64,000 bases of DNA from Lycium barbarum. Lineage: Eukaryota; Streptophyta; Magnoliopsida; Solanales; Solanaceae. A program made the position numbers and the translations under genes. The DNA is taken from positions 48,956,938 to 49,020,937 of the forward strand of contig NC_083337.1 of assembly GCF_019175385.1 (NCBI RefSeq), given 5' to 3'. Below are positions 38,001 through 49,759 of this stretch, piece after piece. Each line of letters starts with the position of its first letter. Position 1 is the stretch's first letter. The notes under the pieces are model-generated. The model did not search any database. It was not told the DNA's origin and saw only the letters and a list, made by a program, of their open reading frames with translations.

Positions 38001-38576
38001 ACTGACTGAAAAGTTGGCGGCTTTGCCTCGGTATCATGAACCCGGACTAAGTGATAAACATAACCCTTGGCTATCATCTTCCTTGCCTCGAGGTAAGAAA
38101 TAAACCTGCCCTTTGGAGATGCTGTATTACCCTTCCATTCAAGCACAGGCTCACCCAGAAATTGGAATCAGACCACTTTTGTGCGACAATGAACGTTTGC
38201 ATAGCATGAAGCCAACCAATCCATACCCATGATTACATCGAAATCTACCATTTTTAGCTCAATCAAGTTAGCTTTGGTCTGACGATCACATACCATCACG
38301 ACACAATTTTTGTACACTTGTCTTGCTATCATGGGATCACCAACCGGAGTGAGTACCTCAAAGGGTCTAATTGACTCGGGTTTCACCCCAATACAACCAG
38401 CAACATATGGAGTAATATAAGAGAATGTAGAACCCGGATCTATCAATGCATACACATCACGGGAGAATATAGACAATATACCTATAACTACATCCGGAGA
38501 GGACTCGAGATCCTGTCGTCCGGCTAAAGCAGATACACGGGGTTGAGTGGCACCTGAAGTAGATGCTGCCTCTCAG
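35083..38576 (-). pseudogene. pol of unit B3
   Basis: Same domain order as B1. Shared stops: TGA 38574-38576, TAG 37140-37142, TGA 36684-36686, TAA 36369-36371, TGA 35713-35715. RT has a 22-bp deletion near 37784, also in B4, that removes the APVLFVRK strand and shifts the frame. A private TAA near 37422 (GAA in the sisters, ESEHADHL) stops RT after [13 protein letters not shown]. Integrase from KMYHDLK to the core is open for 216 codons (35676-36326). A two-base loss near 35820 (ACACACGCC to AACACGCC) breaks the frame after the glutamate motif. Confidence 0.87.
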
Positions 38577-39856
38577 CCTTTGCCTCGGCCTGCTGTCATG
38601 TGGGGAGTCTGCCCTACCGGGCGTACTGATGAAGAGCCAGCTGCTGAACCTGTAGGCTGAACTCCAACTCTGCCACTCATCGACGGGAAATCCCTCATCA
38701 TATGCCCCACCTGACCACAAGTATAACAAGCAACCGAACCCTGACGACACTATCCGGAATGTAATCTGCCGCATTGGTTACATCGCGCCACTGGGGGTCT
38801 CCTCTGACTATAATTTTCCCTGAGCTGGGAATCTGAAGCCCTCGAACTCTAGCCCTGTCCTGAACGGAAAGAGCGATCAAATCTCCTACCTTTGAATCGA
38901 GGAGGTGCACTTGTCCCGGACTGGCCTGAGTACCCAGAATATGCCTGCCTTGATCCCCCTCTATGTTCAGTGCTAGCTCCCATGGATCTGGCCCTCTTGC
39001 CTTGTCTTCTATCGACATCACAGTCGCCTCTTTGTTGTTGTTGTCGCCCCTCCAAATTCTGTGCTTGGGCCTGTATTCGGGAAATATCCATCCCGTCTTG
39101 CAAGGAAGTCGTCAAACAATCTCTAAATAAATGTGGCCCTAGGCCACTTACAAATCTATGTACCCGATCCCCCATGTCGGCCACAATAGCCGGGGCATAT
39201 CTATCCAAAGAATTAAATTTAAGGCTATACTCCCGGCCACTCATGTTTCCTTGCTTCAAATTCAGAAATCTATCCGCTCTAGCTCGGCGGACCTCGGGTG
39301 GAAAATAGTGACGAATAAAAGCATCCACAAACTCTTTCCAAACTGGAGGAGGCGCGTTCTCTCCTCTTGATAATACCCAATTGTTGTACCACAACACCGC
39401 CACATCCCGGAGTCTATACGATGCCAACTCCACGGATTCGGTCTCGGAGGCATGGACAATGTTCAATGTCCTTAACATCTCATCTACAAAACTTTGCGGA
39501 TCCTCATCCGGCTTTGACCCGAAGAATTCCGGAGGATTTAAACTCATAAAATCACAGGCCTTGGTACTTGCTGCCCTGTCACTTGAACCCACATTTTGTC
39601 GTTGTGTCTGTGCAGCAACTAATAGTGTCAATAGCTGAATGGCCTCGGTCATTTGTTGACCCAAAGCAGCCGGTGAAGGAATTGGAGCTGGGGCTCCTCC
39701 TTGTTACCCGACATTAGGCGGGGTAGAAGAAGTATTAGACAAGGCCTCGTTGTGTGATTTACCCTCTTCAATTTTCATTGGGGGCTCTCTTTCTACCAGC
39801 CTCTTTGTCGTATTCTTGCCCTTCTGGGCGGCTGCAGCTTTTCCCTTTGGCGGTAT
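38577..39856 (-). pseudogene. gag of unit B3, best preserved of the array
   Basis: The only B gag without the TAA after PPPVW: here VWKEFVDAFIRHY is intact, so 271 codons (38849-39664) stay open. It holds PPEFFGSKPDEDP, RLRDVAVLWY, PPEVRRARADRFLNLKQ, YAPAIVADMGDRVHRF and a glutamine/arginine-rich tail. A TAG at about 38847 and the shared TGA at 38574 follow, and the knuckle (SVACYTCGQVGHMMRDF-type) has lost its last cysteine to phenylalanine. The start codon is ATA (39854-39856), and a TAA near 39704 lies upstream, so translation would be blocked. Confidence 0.87.
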
Positions 39857-40044
39857 TCTAAAATCATAACACACTACTAGGGAGGATAAAATCATATACA
39901 CGGCTCTATCGCATGATCTCATAGAAGAAAAATGGTCATTTTTCCTAAATGCCCTGTAGCCTCTTGTTTATTGATGTGGCGCGCTACACACCATAAACAA
40001 GACTCTACTAGACATGGCTCGTAGACACTTCCTAGGACCGAACT

Positions 40045-40056
40045 GCTCTGATACCA
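40045..40056 (-). promoter_or_regulatory. Primer binding site, unit B3
   Basis: TGGTATCAGAGC on the minus strand. The leader hairpin of the same form as in B1 lies at about 39956-40008. Confidence 0.92.
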
Positions 40057-40060
40057 GTTT

Positions 40061-42337
40061 TTTCACGACCCAGCTAGGGGCATTGACGGGTACCCGGGGC
40101 TAACCATCGAGCACCGCTCGCTCCATCGCTCATTTTACTCATTTAATGCTCTTTTTATCATCTTTATACTCATAGCGGAGGAAAATCATGTTTCGTATGA
40201 AAACATAAAATACTTTCGTGTACATGTGCCCTTAGGCTATCAAAATAATATAGATATGTATACAGTAGGGATCTCGTGAGACCATCTAACCCGCACTGCG
40301 TATCTACGAGCCTCTACTGGAGTGCTGAACATCGGGACAGGACAAGACCCCGTCGTACCCAAAAAAATATATATACATAGCGATATATACACAAAAGAAT
40401 AATCATAAGCACCTCCGGGAGAATGGAGGGCTTCCACTCAGCTGACAGCTACTATGGATCTGGATCGAGCTCTCCTCGCTGTCTACCTGTGGGCATGAAC
40501 ACAGCGTCCAAAGAAAACGAACGTCAGTACGAATATTGTACTGAGTATGAGAGGCATAAAGAATGAAGTAAGACAATGATATAAGAAAGATACTCATATG
40601 GAACATCAGAATATAATTGCCAAGTATAAGAAAACAAATCATGTTGTCTTACTCATGCTCATCATCATATCATATCATATATGCATCCTGTATAAACTGC
40701 CCGTCCATATCAGATCGATGTGATAATCACAATATGAGCCTGCGTCCAGGCCTCCCGCGTCCTGGGTAACATCTCATGCCGCGCACTAGTGGTGTCTGCC
40801 CATGCCATTTGGCCATTGTGTATCATATAGCTGCCCACCTTGGCGGTGACTGCCCGGCCAATTAGGCACGGTGTAATAGTAGTATCATCATATGCGCATC
40901 ACAATATGCTTAGCTTATCATCATACATACATAAGGCTCATGATCAACCACGCTCTATCGGGGTGACGTAAGGTCGTGATCCCCCGATTGCATTATGGAA
41001 CAATCATTGACATCCTGCCTCACCCCGAAGGAATTAGCATATAAGGTGAATGTAAGCGATAAATAACGTCATTAGACTTTCTATACTTTAACTCATTACC
41101 TTGTGTAGCTAACTATAGACATAGGCTCGTGGATAACAAAGCAGTTACACCATAGGATTCATGCCATTAGAAAGAAGGGACTAGCCTCACATACCTTTCT
41201 CGTTTAAGCAATCTAGCATTCGTTTATTCTCCTTCAATGTCACGCCTCTACCTTCAAAAGAGGATTCGTACTAACGTTAGTTAATCAACTATAGGAACGC
41301 ACTACTATTTCTAGAGACAATTGGGCAGCACTTCCTCTGTTTATACTACTTTTCCCATATTTCATGGCAACTTCCAACACTCTCAACAACAATTACAATA
41401 TAGCAATCAACAATCATCATTCATATACAATGACCACGATCCACCATTTCTCTTCATTTTTCCCACAATTATGGTTGTGGGTTCGCTATCGTATTTTCTC
41501 ATGTATCACACTTATCTCATGGTCTACATGTCATTTATAACGTATTTATACTCACAACACACTAACATTCATGATTCAATTCAACTACCATTCACTCATG
41601 GCACTATTCACTCATTTATGACCCATTTGCTATGCTTTTCTACAATTCGGGTATCTTAACCTTCCAATACCTTAAACAACATGAAATGGTCATGAAACTT
41701 ACCTTAGATGATGGTTGAACAATCTTTGAATGGATTTACTCCTCTAGCACCAAAACCCTACTTCACTCCTTTTGGGTTTTCTTGAGAAGGATGAACTTTA
41801 GTGTGATTCTCACACTTGATTTCGTGGGTCTCATGTAATTGATCACCAATCTCCCTTGAGTTCTTGTAATTGAAGAGTAGATAGTATTCTAGGAGTTTCT
41901 AGAGAGAAATATCGTGAATATGAAATGATTTGAATGAGCTTGGGTCTCTTTTTAATGACTTAAAATCTATTCCGGAATGAACAGTGACTGAGGTGTACAG
42001 TGGTCGTAAACCCACTTTACGGGCCGTATTGGTTTACGGTCCGTCCTTCGCGACCGTATTTAAGCATATAAAAAACAGAAAGGCATGCTGGAGATCATGG
42101 CAATTTACTACTCAGTTTACGGGTCGTATTTCGATTTACGGTCCGTATTCCAAGTCGTTTTTAACCATTTGAAGCATTTGACAGCAACTTAAAATTTTTG
42201 AAAGGTTGTAGGACGATAGCAGTTTACGGTCCGTAAATCACTTTACGGGCCGTATTCCACTTTACGACCAACTGCGTCAAAGTGCAAACCTGCAAATTTT
42301 CATTGTACGTTCGCGGGGAAATTTCCGAGGTGTAACA
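40061..42337 (-). mobile_element. LTR B4 (inner)
   Basis: 2277 bp. Left end GGGGCATTGACGGG as in B3, interior like B2 (ATAACAAAGCAG, TCCTCTGTTTATAC). Hairpin 40524-40544 is perfect. U3 palindromes lie at about 42010-42270 (four exact). No gene is seen. Confidence 0.92.
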
Positions 42338-42375
42338 ATCTTCCCCCCTTTTTGGAACATTCGTCCTCGAATGTT
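42338..42375 (-). promoter_or_regulatory. Polypurine tract and pre-PPT hairpin, unit B4
   Basis: Hairpin 42356-42375. The tract next to the LTR reads GGGGGGAAGAT instead of GGGGGGAAGAG. Confidence 0.83.
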
Positions 42376-42541
42376 AAACACTCGGGATTCTACGAAAATT
42401 TCGCTAGAGTTTCCCCTGTAATTTGATACTACCAACCTGTCACAACAACCCATAATATCATCACCTCACAGGGCTACATTACAATATCAACATATCCGGG
42501 GCCACACACGACCAAAAGCATAAAAATAAAGCGTACATACC

Positions 42542-45500
42542 TCATATCGTCGGCGTTTCGTCTTGGATCTCTCCCGGGGGTTGGAATATGCGTGGGTACT
42601 TGGACTTCATACTCTCTTCCGCTTCCCAAGTCATTTCTTCCCGATTGTTTTTTCGCCACAATACTTTGACTGACGCTGCCTCTTTATTTCGAAGCTTTCG
42701 CACTTGCCTATCTAGGATGGCAATAGACACTTCTTCATAGGTTAGCTTTTCAGTTATTTGCACATCGGCTATCGGCACAATATTGGTGGGATATCCAATG
42801 CACTTGCGGAGCATCGAAACGTGGAAAACTGGTTGGACTGATTCAAGCTCCGAAGGTAGATCCAATTCATAGGCTACCTGACCTACCTTGCGAATGATTT
42901 TGTAGGGTCCAATGTATCTGGCACTTAGCTTCCCTTTCTTACCAAATCTCATCACCCTTTTCATGGGTGACACTTTCAAAAATACCCAATCATTAATTTG
43001 AAATTCCAAGTCTCGTCGGCGGCTGTCCGCATAGGACTTTTGGTGACTTTGAGTTGTCAACAACCGATCTTGGATCACCTTTACTTTTTCTATTGCTTGT
43101 TGGATCAATTCAGGGCCCACTAATTGTGCTTCTCCTATTTCGAACCATCCCATTGGAGATCTGCATTTCCTTCAATATAAAGCTTCATATGGTGCCATTT
43201 GTATACTTGAATGGTAGCTATTGTTGTATGCGAACTCAATAAGTGGTAAGTCGTCATCCCAGCTACCATCAAAATCCAACACACACGCCCGTAGCGTATC
43301 TCCTAAAGTTTGAATGGTACGCTCGGCCTGCTATCAGTTTGCGGATGAAATGCCGTGCTAAACTTCACTTGCGTGCCCAAACCTTCTCGAAAAGATTTCC
43401 GGAACTTAGCTGTAAACTGTGCTCCTCTATCTGCGATAATAGATAATGGGATTCCATGGAGTCGCACAATTTATTTAAGATACAACCTTGGATAGTCTTC
43501 CGCTGAGTACGTGGTCCTGACTGGAAGAAAATGGGCTGCTTTCGTCAGCCTATCCACGATCACCCATATAGAGTCATACCTGCCATGGGAACGGGGTAAT
43601 CCCATGATGAAATCCATGTTGATCACTTCCCATTTCCAAGTAGGGATTTCCATTGCTTTCAACAAGCCTCCCTGCTTCTGGTGTTCATCTTTTACCTGTT
43701 GGCAATTTGGACATTGTGCTACGAATTCTGCTATGTCTCTCTTCATGCCATCCCACCAGTACATCATCTTGAGTCCATGATACATTTTGGTTGCACCTGG
43801 GTGAATAGAATATCGAGAGCAATGTGCTTATTCTAAAATTCGTCGGCGCATTTCCGCCACATTCGGCACACATAACTTGCCTCGGTACCTAAGAATTCCA
43901 TCCATGGAAACTTCAAATGATGACTTTTCTTTCCCATGAGATGTGTCTCTATAACGACATAACTGCGGATCTTCGCACTGCCGTTCTTTCACTTCCATAT
44001 CCAAGGACGGAATTGTGAAATCATTTATACTAATCCGGGCATCGTCCGAATCAATTACACGCACTCTAAGATTAGCCAATCGATGAAGTTCTTGAACCAT
44101 CTCTTTCCTTTCCGGAGGGACATCACACAAACTGCCCATTGATCAGCAGCTAAGTGCGTCGGCTACTACATTCGCCATCCCGGGGTGGTATAAAATGTTA
44201 ACATCATAATCTTTTAATAATTCTAACCACCGCCTTTATCGCAGGTTCAACTCTTTTTGCTTGAAGATGTACTGAAGACTTTTGTGATCTGTATAGATAT
44301 CAACGTGCACACCGTACAAATAATGTCTCCACATTTTTAAGGCATGAATGACCGCAGCTAGTTCGAGATCTTGAGTTGGATAATTCTTCTTATGTTTCGG
44401 CAATTGTCTCAAAGCATATGCAATAACCTTAACATGCTGCATAATTACGCATCCCTCTCCAACACCGGAAACGTCACAATACACAACATAGCCATCTGGC
44501 CCTTCTGGAAGTGTTAGAACCGGGGCTGAGGTCAACCTGTTTTTCAACTCTTGGAAACTGTGCTCACAGGCATCATACCATTGAAACTTTGCTGACTTCT
44601 AGGTTAGCTTCGTCAATGGGGCTGAAATAGACGAAAAGCCCTCTACGAACCTTCAATAATAACCTGCCAAACCCAGAAAACTACGGACTTCTGTGGGAGT
44701 CGTAGGCCTTGGCCAAGTCTTCACAACTTCAATTTTCTGGGTGTCGACTCGAATACCATCATTTGAAATGACGTGGCCCAGGAATGTCACAGAATTCAGC
44801 CAGAACTCACACTTTAAAAATTTTGCATACAATCTCGGGCTCGAAGAATACCAAGAACAATTCTCAGATGATCTGCATGTTCCGATTCCGTGTGAAAATA
44901 CACCAGAATATCATCAATAAATACTATCACAAATAGATCTAAGAGAGGCCGGAATACGTTGTTAATCAAATTCATAAACACAGCCGGAGCATTATTCAAC
45001 CCGAACGACATCACTTGAAATTTATAGTGGCCATATCTCGTTCTGAAGGCTGTTTTAGGAATATCTGCTTCTCTAACTCTCACTTGATGGTAACCCAACC
45101 TCAAATCTATTTTGGAAAACCACTTGGCACCTTGTAACTGGTCGAACAAGTCATCAATCCTTGGAAGAGGATATTGTTTCTTTATCGTCACTTTGTTCAG
45201 TTGCCTATAATCGATGCACATTCGTAGGGAACCGTCTCTCTTCCCCACGGTGATGAACTGGGTCTAATAAATCCTTTCTCAAGCAAGTCCTTCAACTGCG
45301 CCTTTAGCTCCTTTAATTCTGTCGGGGCCATTCGATAAGGAGGAATAGAAATAGGCTTGGTGTCCGGCAACACATCAATGGCTAAGTCAATCTCTCTTTA
45401 TGGTGGAAGGCCTGGAAGTTCGTCCGGAAACTTATCTAGGAATTCATTCACTACCGGAACTGACTGAAAAGTTGGCGGCTTTGCCTCGGTATCATGAACC

Positions 45501-46033
45501 CGGACTAAGTGATAAACATAACCCTTGGCTATCATCTTCCTTGCCTCGAGGTAAGAAATAAACCTGCCCTTTGGAGATGTTGTATTACCCTTCCATTCAA
45601 GCACGGGCTCACCCAGAAATTGGAATCGGACCACTTTTGTGCGACAATGAACGTTTGCATAGCATGAAGCCAACCAATCCATACCCATGATTACATCGAA
45701 ATCTACCATTTTTAGCTCAATCAAGTTAGCTTTGGTCTGACGATCACATACCATCACGACACAATTTTTGTACACTTGTCTTGCTATCACGGGATCACCA
45801 ACCGGAGTGAGTACCTCAAAGGGTCTAATTGACTCGGGTTTGACCCCAATACAACCAGCAACATATGGAGTAATATAAGAGAATGTAGAACCCGGATCTA
45901 TCAATGCATACACATCACGGGAGAATATAGACAATATACCTATAACTACATCCAGAGAGGACTCGAGATCCTGTCGTCCGGCTAAAGCAGATACACGGGG
46001 TTGAGTGGCACCTGAAGTAGATGCTGCCTCTCA
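42542..46033 (-). pseudogene. pol of unit B4
   Basis: Integrase C-terminus and chromodomain-like tail are open for 203 codons (42542-43153: [57 protein letters not shown]). Shared stops: TGA 46031-46033, TAG 44599-44601, TGA 44143-44145, TAA 43828-43830, TGA 43172-43174. The 22-bp RT deletion shared with B3 is near 45244. Private one-base deletions near 44832 (RT, after GILRAR) and near 43330 (integrase) shift the frame, and a private stop near 45398 cuts the protease/RT linker after LPGLPP. Confidence 0.87.
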
Positions 46034-47315
46034 GCCTTTGCCTCGGCCTGCTGTCATGTGGGAAGTATGCCCTACCGGGCGTACTGATGAAGAGCCAGCT
46101 GCTGAACCTGTAGGCTGAACTCCAACTCTGCCACTCATCGACGGGAAATCCCTCATCATATGCCCCACCTGACCACAAGTATAACAAGGAACCGAACCCT
46201 GACGACACTGTCCGGAATGTAATCTGTCGCATTGGTTACATCGCGGCACTGGGGGTCTCCTCTGACTATAATTTTCCCTGAGCTGGGAATCTGAAGCCCT
46301 CGAACTCTGGCCCTGTCCTGAACGGAAAGAGCGATCAAATCTCCTACCTTTGAATCGAGGAGGTGCACTTGTCCCTGACTGGCCTGAGTACCCAAAATAT
46401 GCCTGCCTTGATCCCCCTCTATGTTCAGTGCTAGCTCCCATGGATCTGGCCCTCTTGCCTTGTCTTCTATCGACATCACAGTCGCCTCTTTGTTGTTGTT
46501 GTCGCCCCTCCAAATTCTGTGCTTGGGCCTGTATTCAGGAAATATCAATCCCGTCTTGCAAGGAAGCCATCAAACAATCTCTGAATAAATGTGGCCCTAG
46601 GCCACTTACAAATCTATGTACTCGATCCCCCATGTCGGCCACAATAGCCGGGGCATATCTATCCAAAGAATTAAATTGCAGGCTATACTCCCGGGCACTC
46701 ATGTTTCCTTGCTTCAAATTCAGAAATCTATCCGCTCTAGATCGGCGGACCTCGGGTGGCAAATAGTGACGAATAAAAGCATCCATAAACTCTTACCAAA
46801 CTGGAGGAGGCGCGTTCTCTCCTCTTGATAATACCCAATTGTTGTACCACAACACCGCCACATCCCGGAGTCTATACGAAACCAACTCCACGGATTCGGT
46901 CTCGGAGGCATGGACAATCTTCAATGTCCATAACATCTCATCTACGAAACTTTGCGGATCCTCATCCGGCTTTGACCCGAAGAATTCCGGAGAATTTAAA
47001 CTCATAAAATCACAGGCCTTGGTACTTGCTGCCCAGTCACTTGAACCCACATTTTGTCGTTGTGCCTGTACGGCAACCAATTGTGTCAATAGCTGAATGG
47101 CCTCGGTCATTTGTTGACCCAAAGCAGCCGGCGAAGGAATTGGAGCTGGGGCTCCGCCTTGTTCCCCCACATTAGGCGGGGTAGAAGAAGTATTAGACAA
47201 GACCTCGTTGTGTGATTCACCCTCTTCAATATTCATTGGGGGCTCTCTTTCTACCACCCTCTTTGTCGTAGTCATGCCCTTCTAGGCGGCTGTAGCTTTT
47301 CCCTTTGGCGGTAAT
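46034..47315 (-). pseudogene. gag of unit B4
   Basis: The start position reads ATT (47313-47315). A TAG lies just upstream of position 47281 in the first codons. The gag domain then reads CDFMSLNSPEFFGSK, SVELVSYRLRDVAVLWY and APPPVW to the TAA at 46793-46795. It continues RHYLPPEVRRSRADR, MGDRVHRFVSG and a knuckle VPCYTCGQVGHMMRDF in which the last cysteine is phenylalanine, as in B3. At its 5' end it shares sequence type (CAATTGTGTC) with B1. Confidence 0.86.
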
Positions 47316-47502
47316 CTAAAATCATAACAGACTACTAGGGAGGATAAAATCTTATACACGGCTCTATCGCACGATCTCATAGAAGAAAGATGGTCATTTT
47401 TCCTAAATGCCCTGTAGCCTCTTGTTTATTGATGTGGCGCGCTACACACCATAAACAAGACTCTACTAGACATGGCTCGTAGACACTTCCTAGGACCGAA
47501 CT

Positions 47503-47514
47503 GCTCTGATACCA
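47503..47514 (-). promoter_or_regulatory. Primer binding site, unit B4
   Basis: TGGTATCAGAGC on the minus strand. The leader hairpin lies at about 47415-47467 with CTTGTTTAT/ATAAACAAG intact. Confidence 0.92.
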
Positions 47515-47518
47515 GTTT

Positions 47519-49759
47519 TTTCACGACCCAGCTAGGGGCCGCGACGGGTACCCGGGGCTAACCATCGAGCACCGCTCGCTCTATCGCTCATTTTATGCAT
47601 TTAATGCTCTTTTTATCATCTTTATACTCATAGCGGAGGAAAATTATATTTCGTATGAAAACATAAAAAACTTTCATGTACATGTGCCCTTAGGCTATCA
47701 AAATAATATAGATATGTGTACAGTAGTGATCTCGTGAGACCATCTAACCCGTACTGCGTATCTACGAGCCTCTACTGGAGTGCTGAACATCGGGACGGGA
47801 CAAGACCCCGTTGTGCCCAAAAAAATACATATACATGGAGATATATACACAAAAGAATAATCATAAGCACCTCCAGGACAATGGAGGGCTTCCACTCAAT
47901 TGACAGCTACTACGGATCTGGATCGAGCTCTCCTCCCTGTCTACCTGTGGGCATTAACACAGCGTCCAAAGAAAACGAACGTCAGTACGAATATTGTACT
48001 AAGTATGAGAGGAATAAACAATGAAGTAAGACAATGATATAAGGAAGATACTCATATGGAACATCAGAATATAATTGCCAAGTATAAGAAAATAAATCAT
48101 GTTGTCTTACTCATGCTCATCATCATATCATATCAAATATGCATCGTGTATAAATTGCCCATCCATATCAGATCGATGTGATAATCACAACATGAGCCTG
48201 CGTCCAGGCCTCCCGCGTCCTGGGTAACATCTCATGACGCCCACTAGTGGTGTCTGCCCATGCCATTTGGCCATGGTGTATTATATAGCTGCCCGCCTTG
48301 GCGGTGACTGCCCGGCCAATTAGGCGCAGTGTAATAGTAGTATCATCATATGCTCATCACAATATGCTTAGCTTATCATCATACATACATAAGGCTCAAG
48401 ATCAACCACGCTCTATCGGGGTGACGTAAGGTCGTGATCCCCCGATTGCATTATGGAACAATCATTGACATCCTGCCTCACCTTGAAGGAATTAGCATAT
48501 AAGGTGAGTGTTAGCGATAAATAACGTCATTAGACTTTCTATACTTTAACTCATTACCTTGTGTAGCTAACTATAGACATAGGCTCGTGGATAAGAAAGT
48601 AGTTACACTATAGGATTCATGCCATTAGAAAGAAGGGACTAGCCTCACATACCTTTCTCGTTTAAGCAATCTAGCGTTCGTTTATTCTCCTTCAATGTCA
48701 CGCCTCTACCTTCAAAAGAGGATTCGTACTAATGTTAGTTAATCAACTATAGGAACGCACTACTATTTCTAGAGACATTTGGGCAGCACTTCCTTTGTCT
48801 ATACTACTTTTCCCATATTTCATATCAACTTCCAACACCCATAACAACAATTACAATATAGCAATCAATAATCATCATTCATATACAATGACCACGATCC
48901 ACCATTTCTCTTCATTTTTCCCACAATTATGGTTGTGGGTTCGCTATCGTATTTTCTCATGTATCACACTTATCTCATGGTCTACATGTCATTTATAACG
49001 TATTCATACTCACAACACACTAACATTCATGATTCAATTCAACTCCCATTCACTCATGGCACTATTCACTCATTTATGACCCATTTGCTATGCTTTTCTA
49101 CAATTTGGGTATCTTAACCTTCCAATACCTTAAACAACATGAAATGGTCATGAAACTTACCTTAGATGATGGTTGAACAATCTTTGAATGGATTTACTCC
49201 TCTAGCACCAAAACCCTACTTCACTCCTTTTGGGTTTTCTTGAGACGGATGAACTTTAGTGTGATTCTCACACTTGATTTCGTGGGTCTCATGTAATTGA
49301 TCACCAATCTCCCTTGAGTTCTTGTAATTGAAGAGTAGAGAGTATTCTAGGAGTTTCTAGAGAGAAATATCGTGAATATGAAATGATTTGAATAAGCTTG
49401 GGTCTCTTTTTAATGACTTAAAATCTATTCCGAAATGAATAGTGACTGAGGTGTACAGTGGTGGTAAACTCACTTTACGGGCCGTATTATGGTTTACGGT
49501 CCGTCCTTTGCGACCTTATTTAAGCATATCAAAACCAGAAAGGCATGCTGGAGATCGTGGCAATTTACGACTCAGTTTACAGGCCGTATTCCAAGTCGTT
49601 TTTAACCATTTAAAGCGTTTGACAGCAAGTTGAAATTTTTGAAAGGTTGGAGGACGATAGCATTTTACGGGCTGTATTCCACTTTACGACCAACTGGGTC
49701 AAAGTGCAAACCTGCAACCTTTCATTGTACGTTCGCAGGGAAATTTCCGAGGTGTAACA
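47519..49759 (-). mobile_element. LTR B5, outer 5' LTR of the array
   Basis: 2241 bp, ending GGTGTAACA against the target duplication CCTTT (49760-49764). Left terminus TTTCACG. Two palindrome-bearing stretches of U3 are deleted relative to B2 (near 49583 and 49665), leaving one exact TACGGNCCGTA. The hairpin at 47982 has a change in the right arm (GTACTAA). If any array member is transcribed from its outer promoter, it would start here on the minus strand. Confidence 0.92.

Larger units (their letters stand above)
17947..49759 (-). mobile_element. Family B tandem retrotransposon array, five LTRs and four interiors
   Basis: The block is LTR-interior-LTR-interior-LTR-interior-LTR-interior-LTR, all in minus orientation. 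LTR starts fall at 17947, 25203, 32600, 40061 and 47519, a step of 7.26, 7.40, 7.46 and 7.46 kb. Every inner LTR is 5' LTR of the unit on its left and 3' LTR of the unit on its right. The outer ends are flanked by CCTTT on both sides, the mark of one integration. All four interiors lack the gag start codon and share five stop codons, so none could make its own proteins. Each unit also has private changes, so this is not one unit repeated by assembly. Growth by unequal recombination after insertion is the simplest reading. Confidence 0.92.

Noticed and set aside
38892..39308. 138-codon plus-strand open frame, also at 46350-46766, opposite gag
   Set aside because: Antisense shadow of the gag pseudogene; the translation has no recognisable fold and exists only where gag is intact in the other frame.
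17947..49759. The B array as four independent elements inserted side by side
   Set aside because: Inner LTRs are shared by neighbouring units, no target duplications lie between units, and the interiors share the same stops.
17947..49759. The B array as an assembly duplication of one unit
   Set aside because: Units carry private changes: a 29-bp gag deletion in B1, a 93-bp RNase H deletion in B2, an RT stop in B3 and one-base deletions in B4. Long reads would still be the decisive test.
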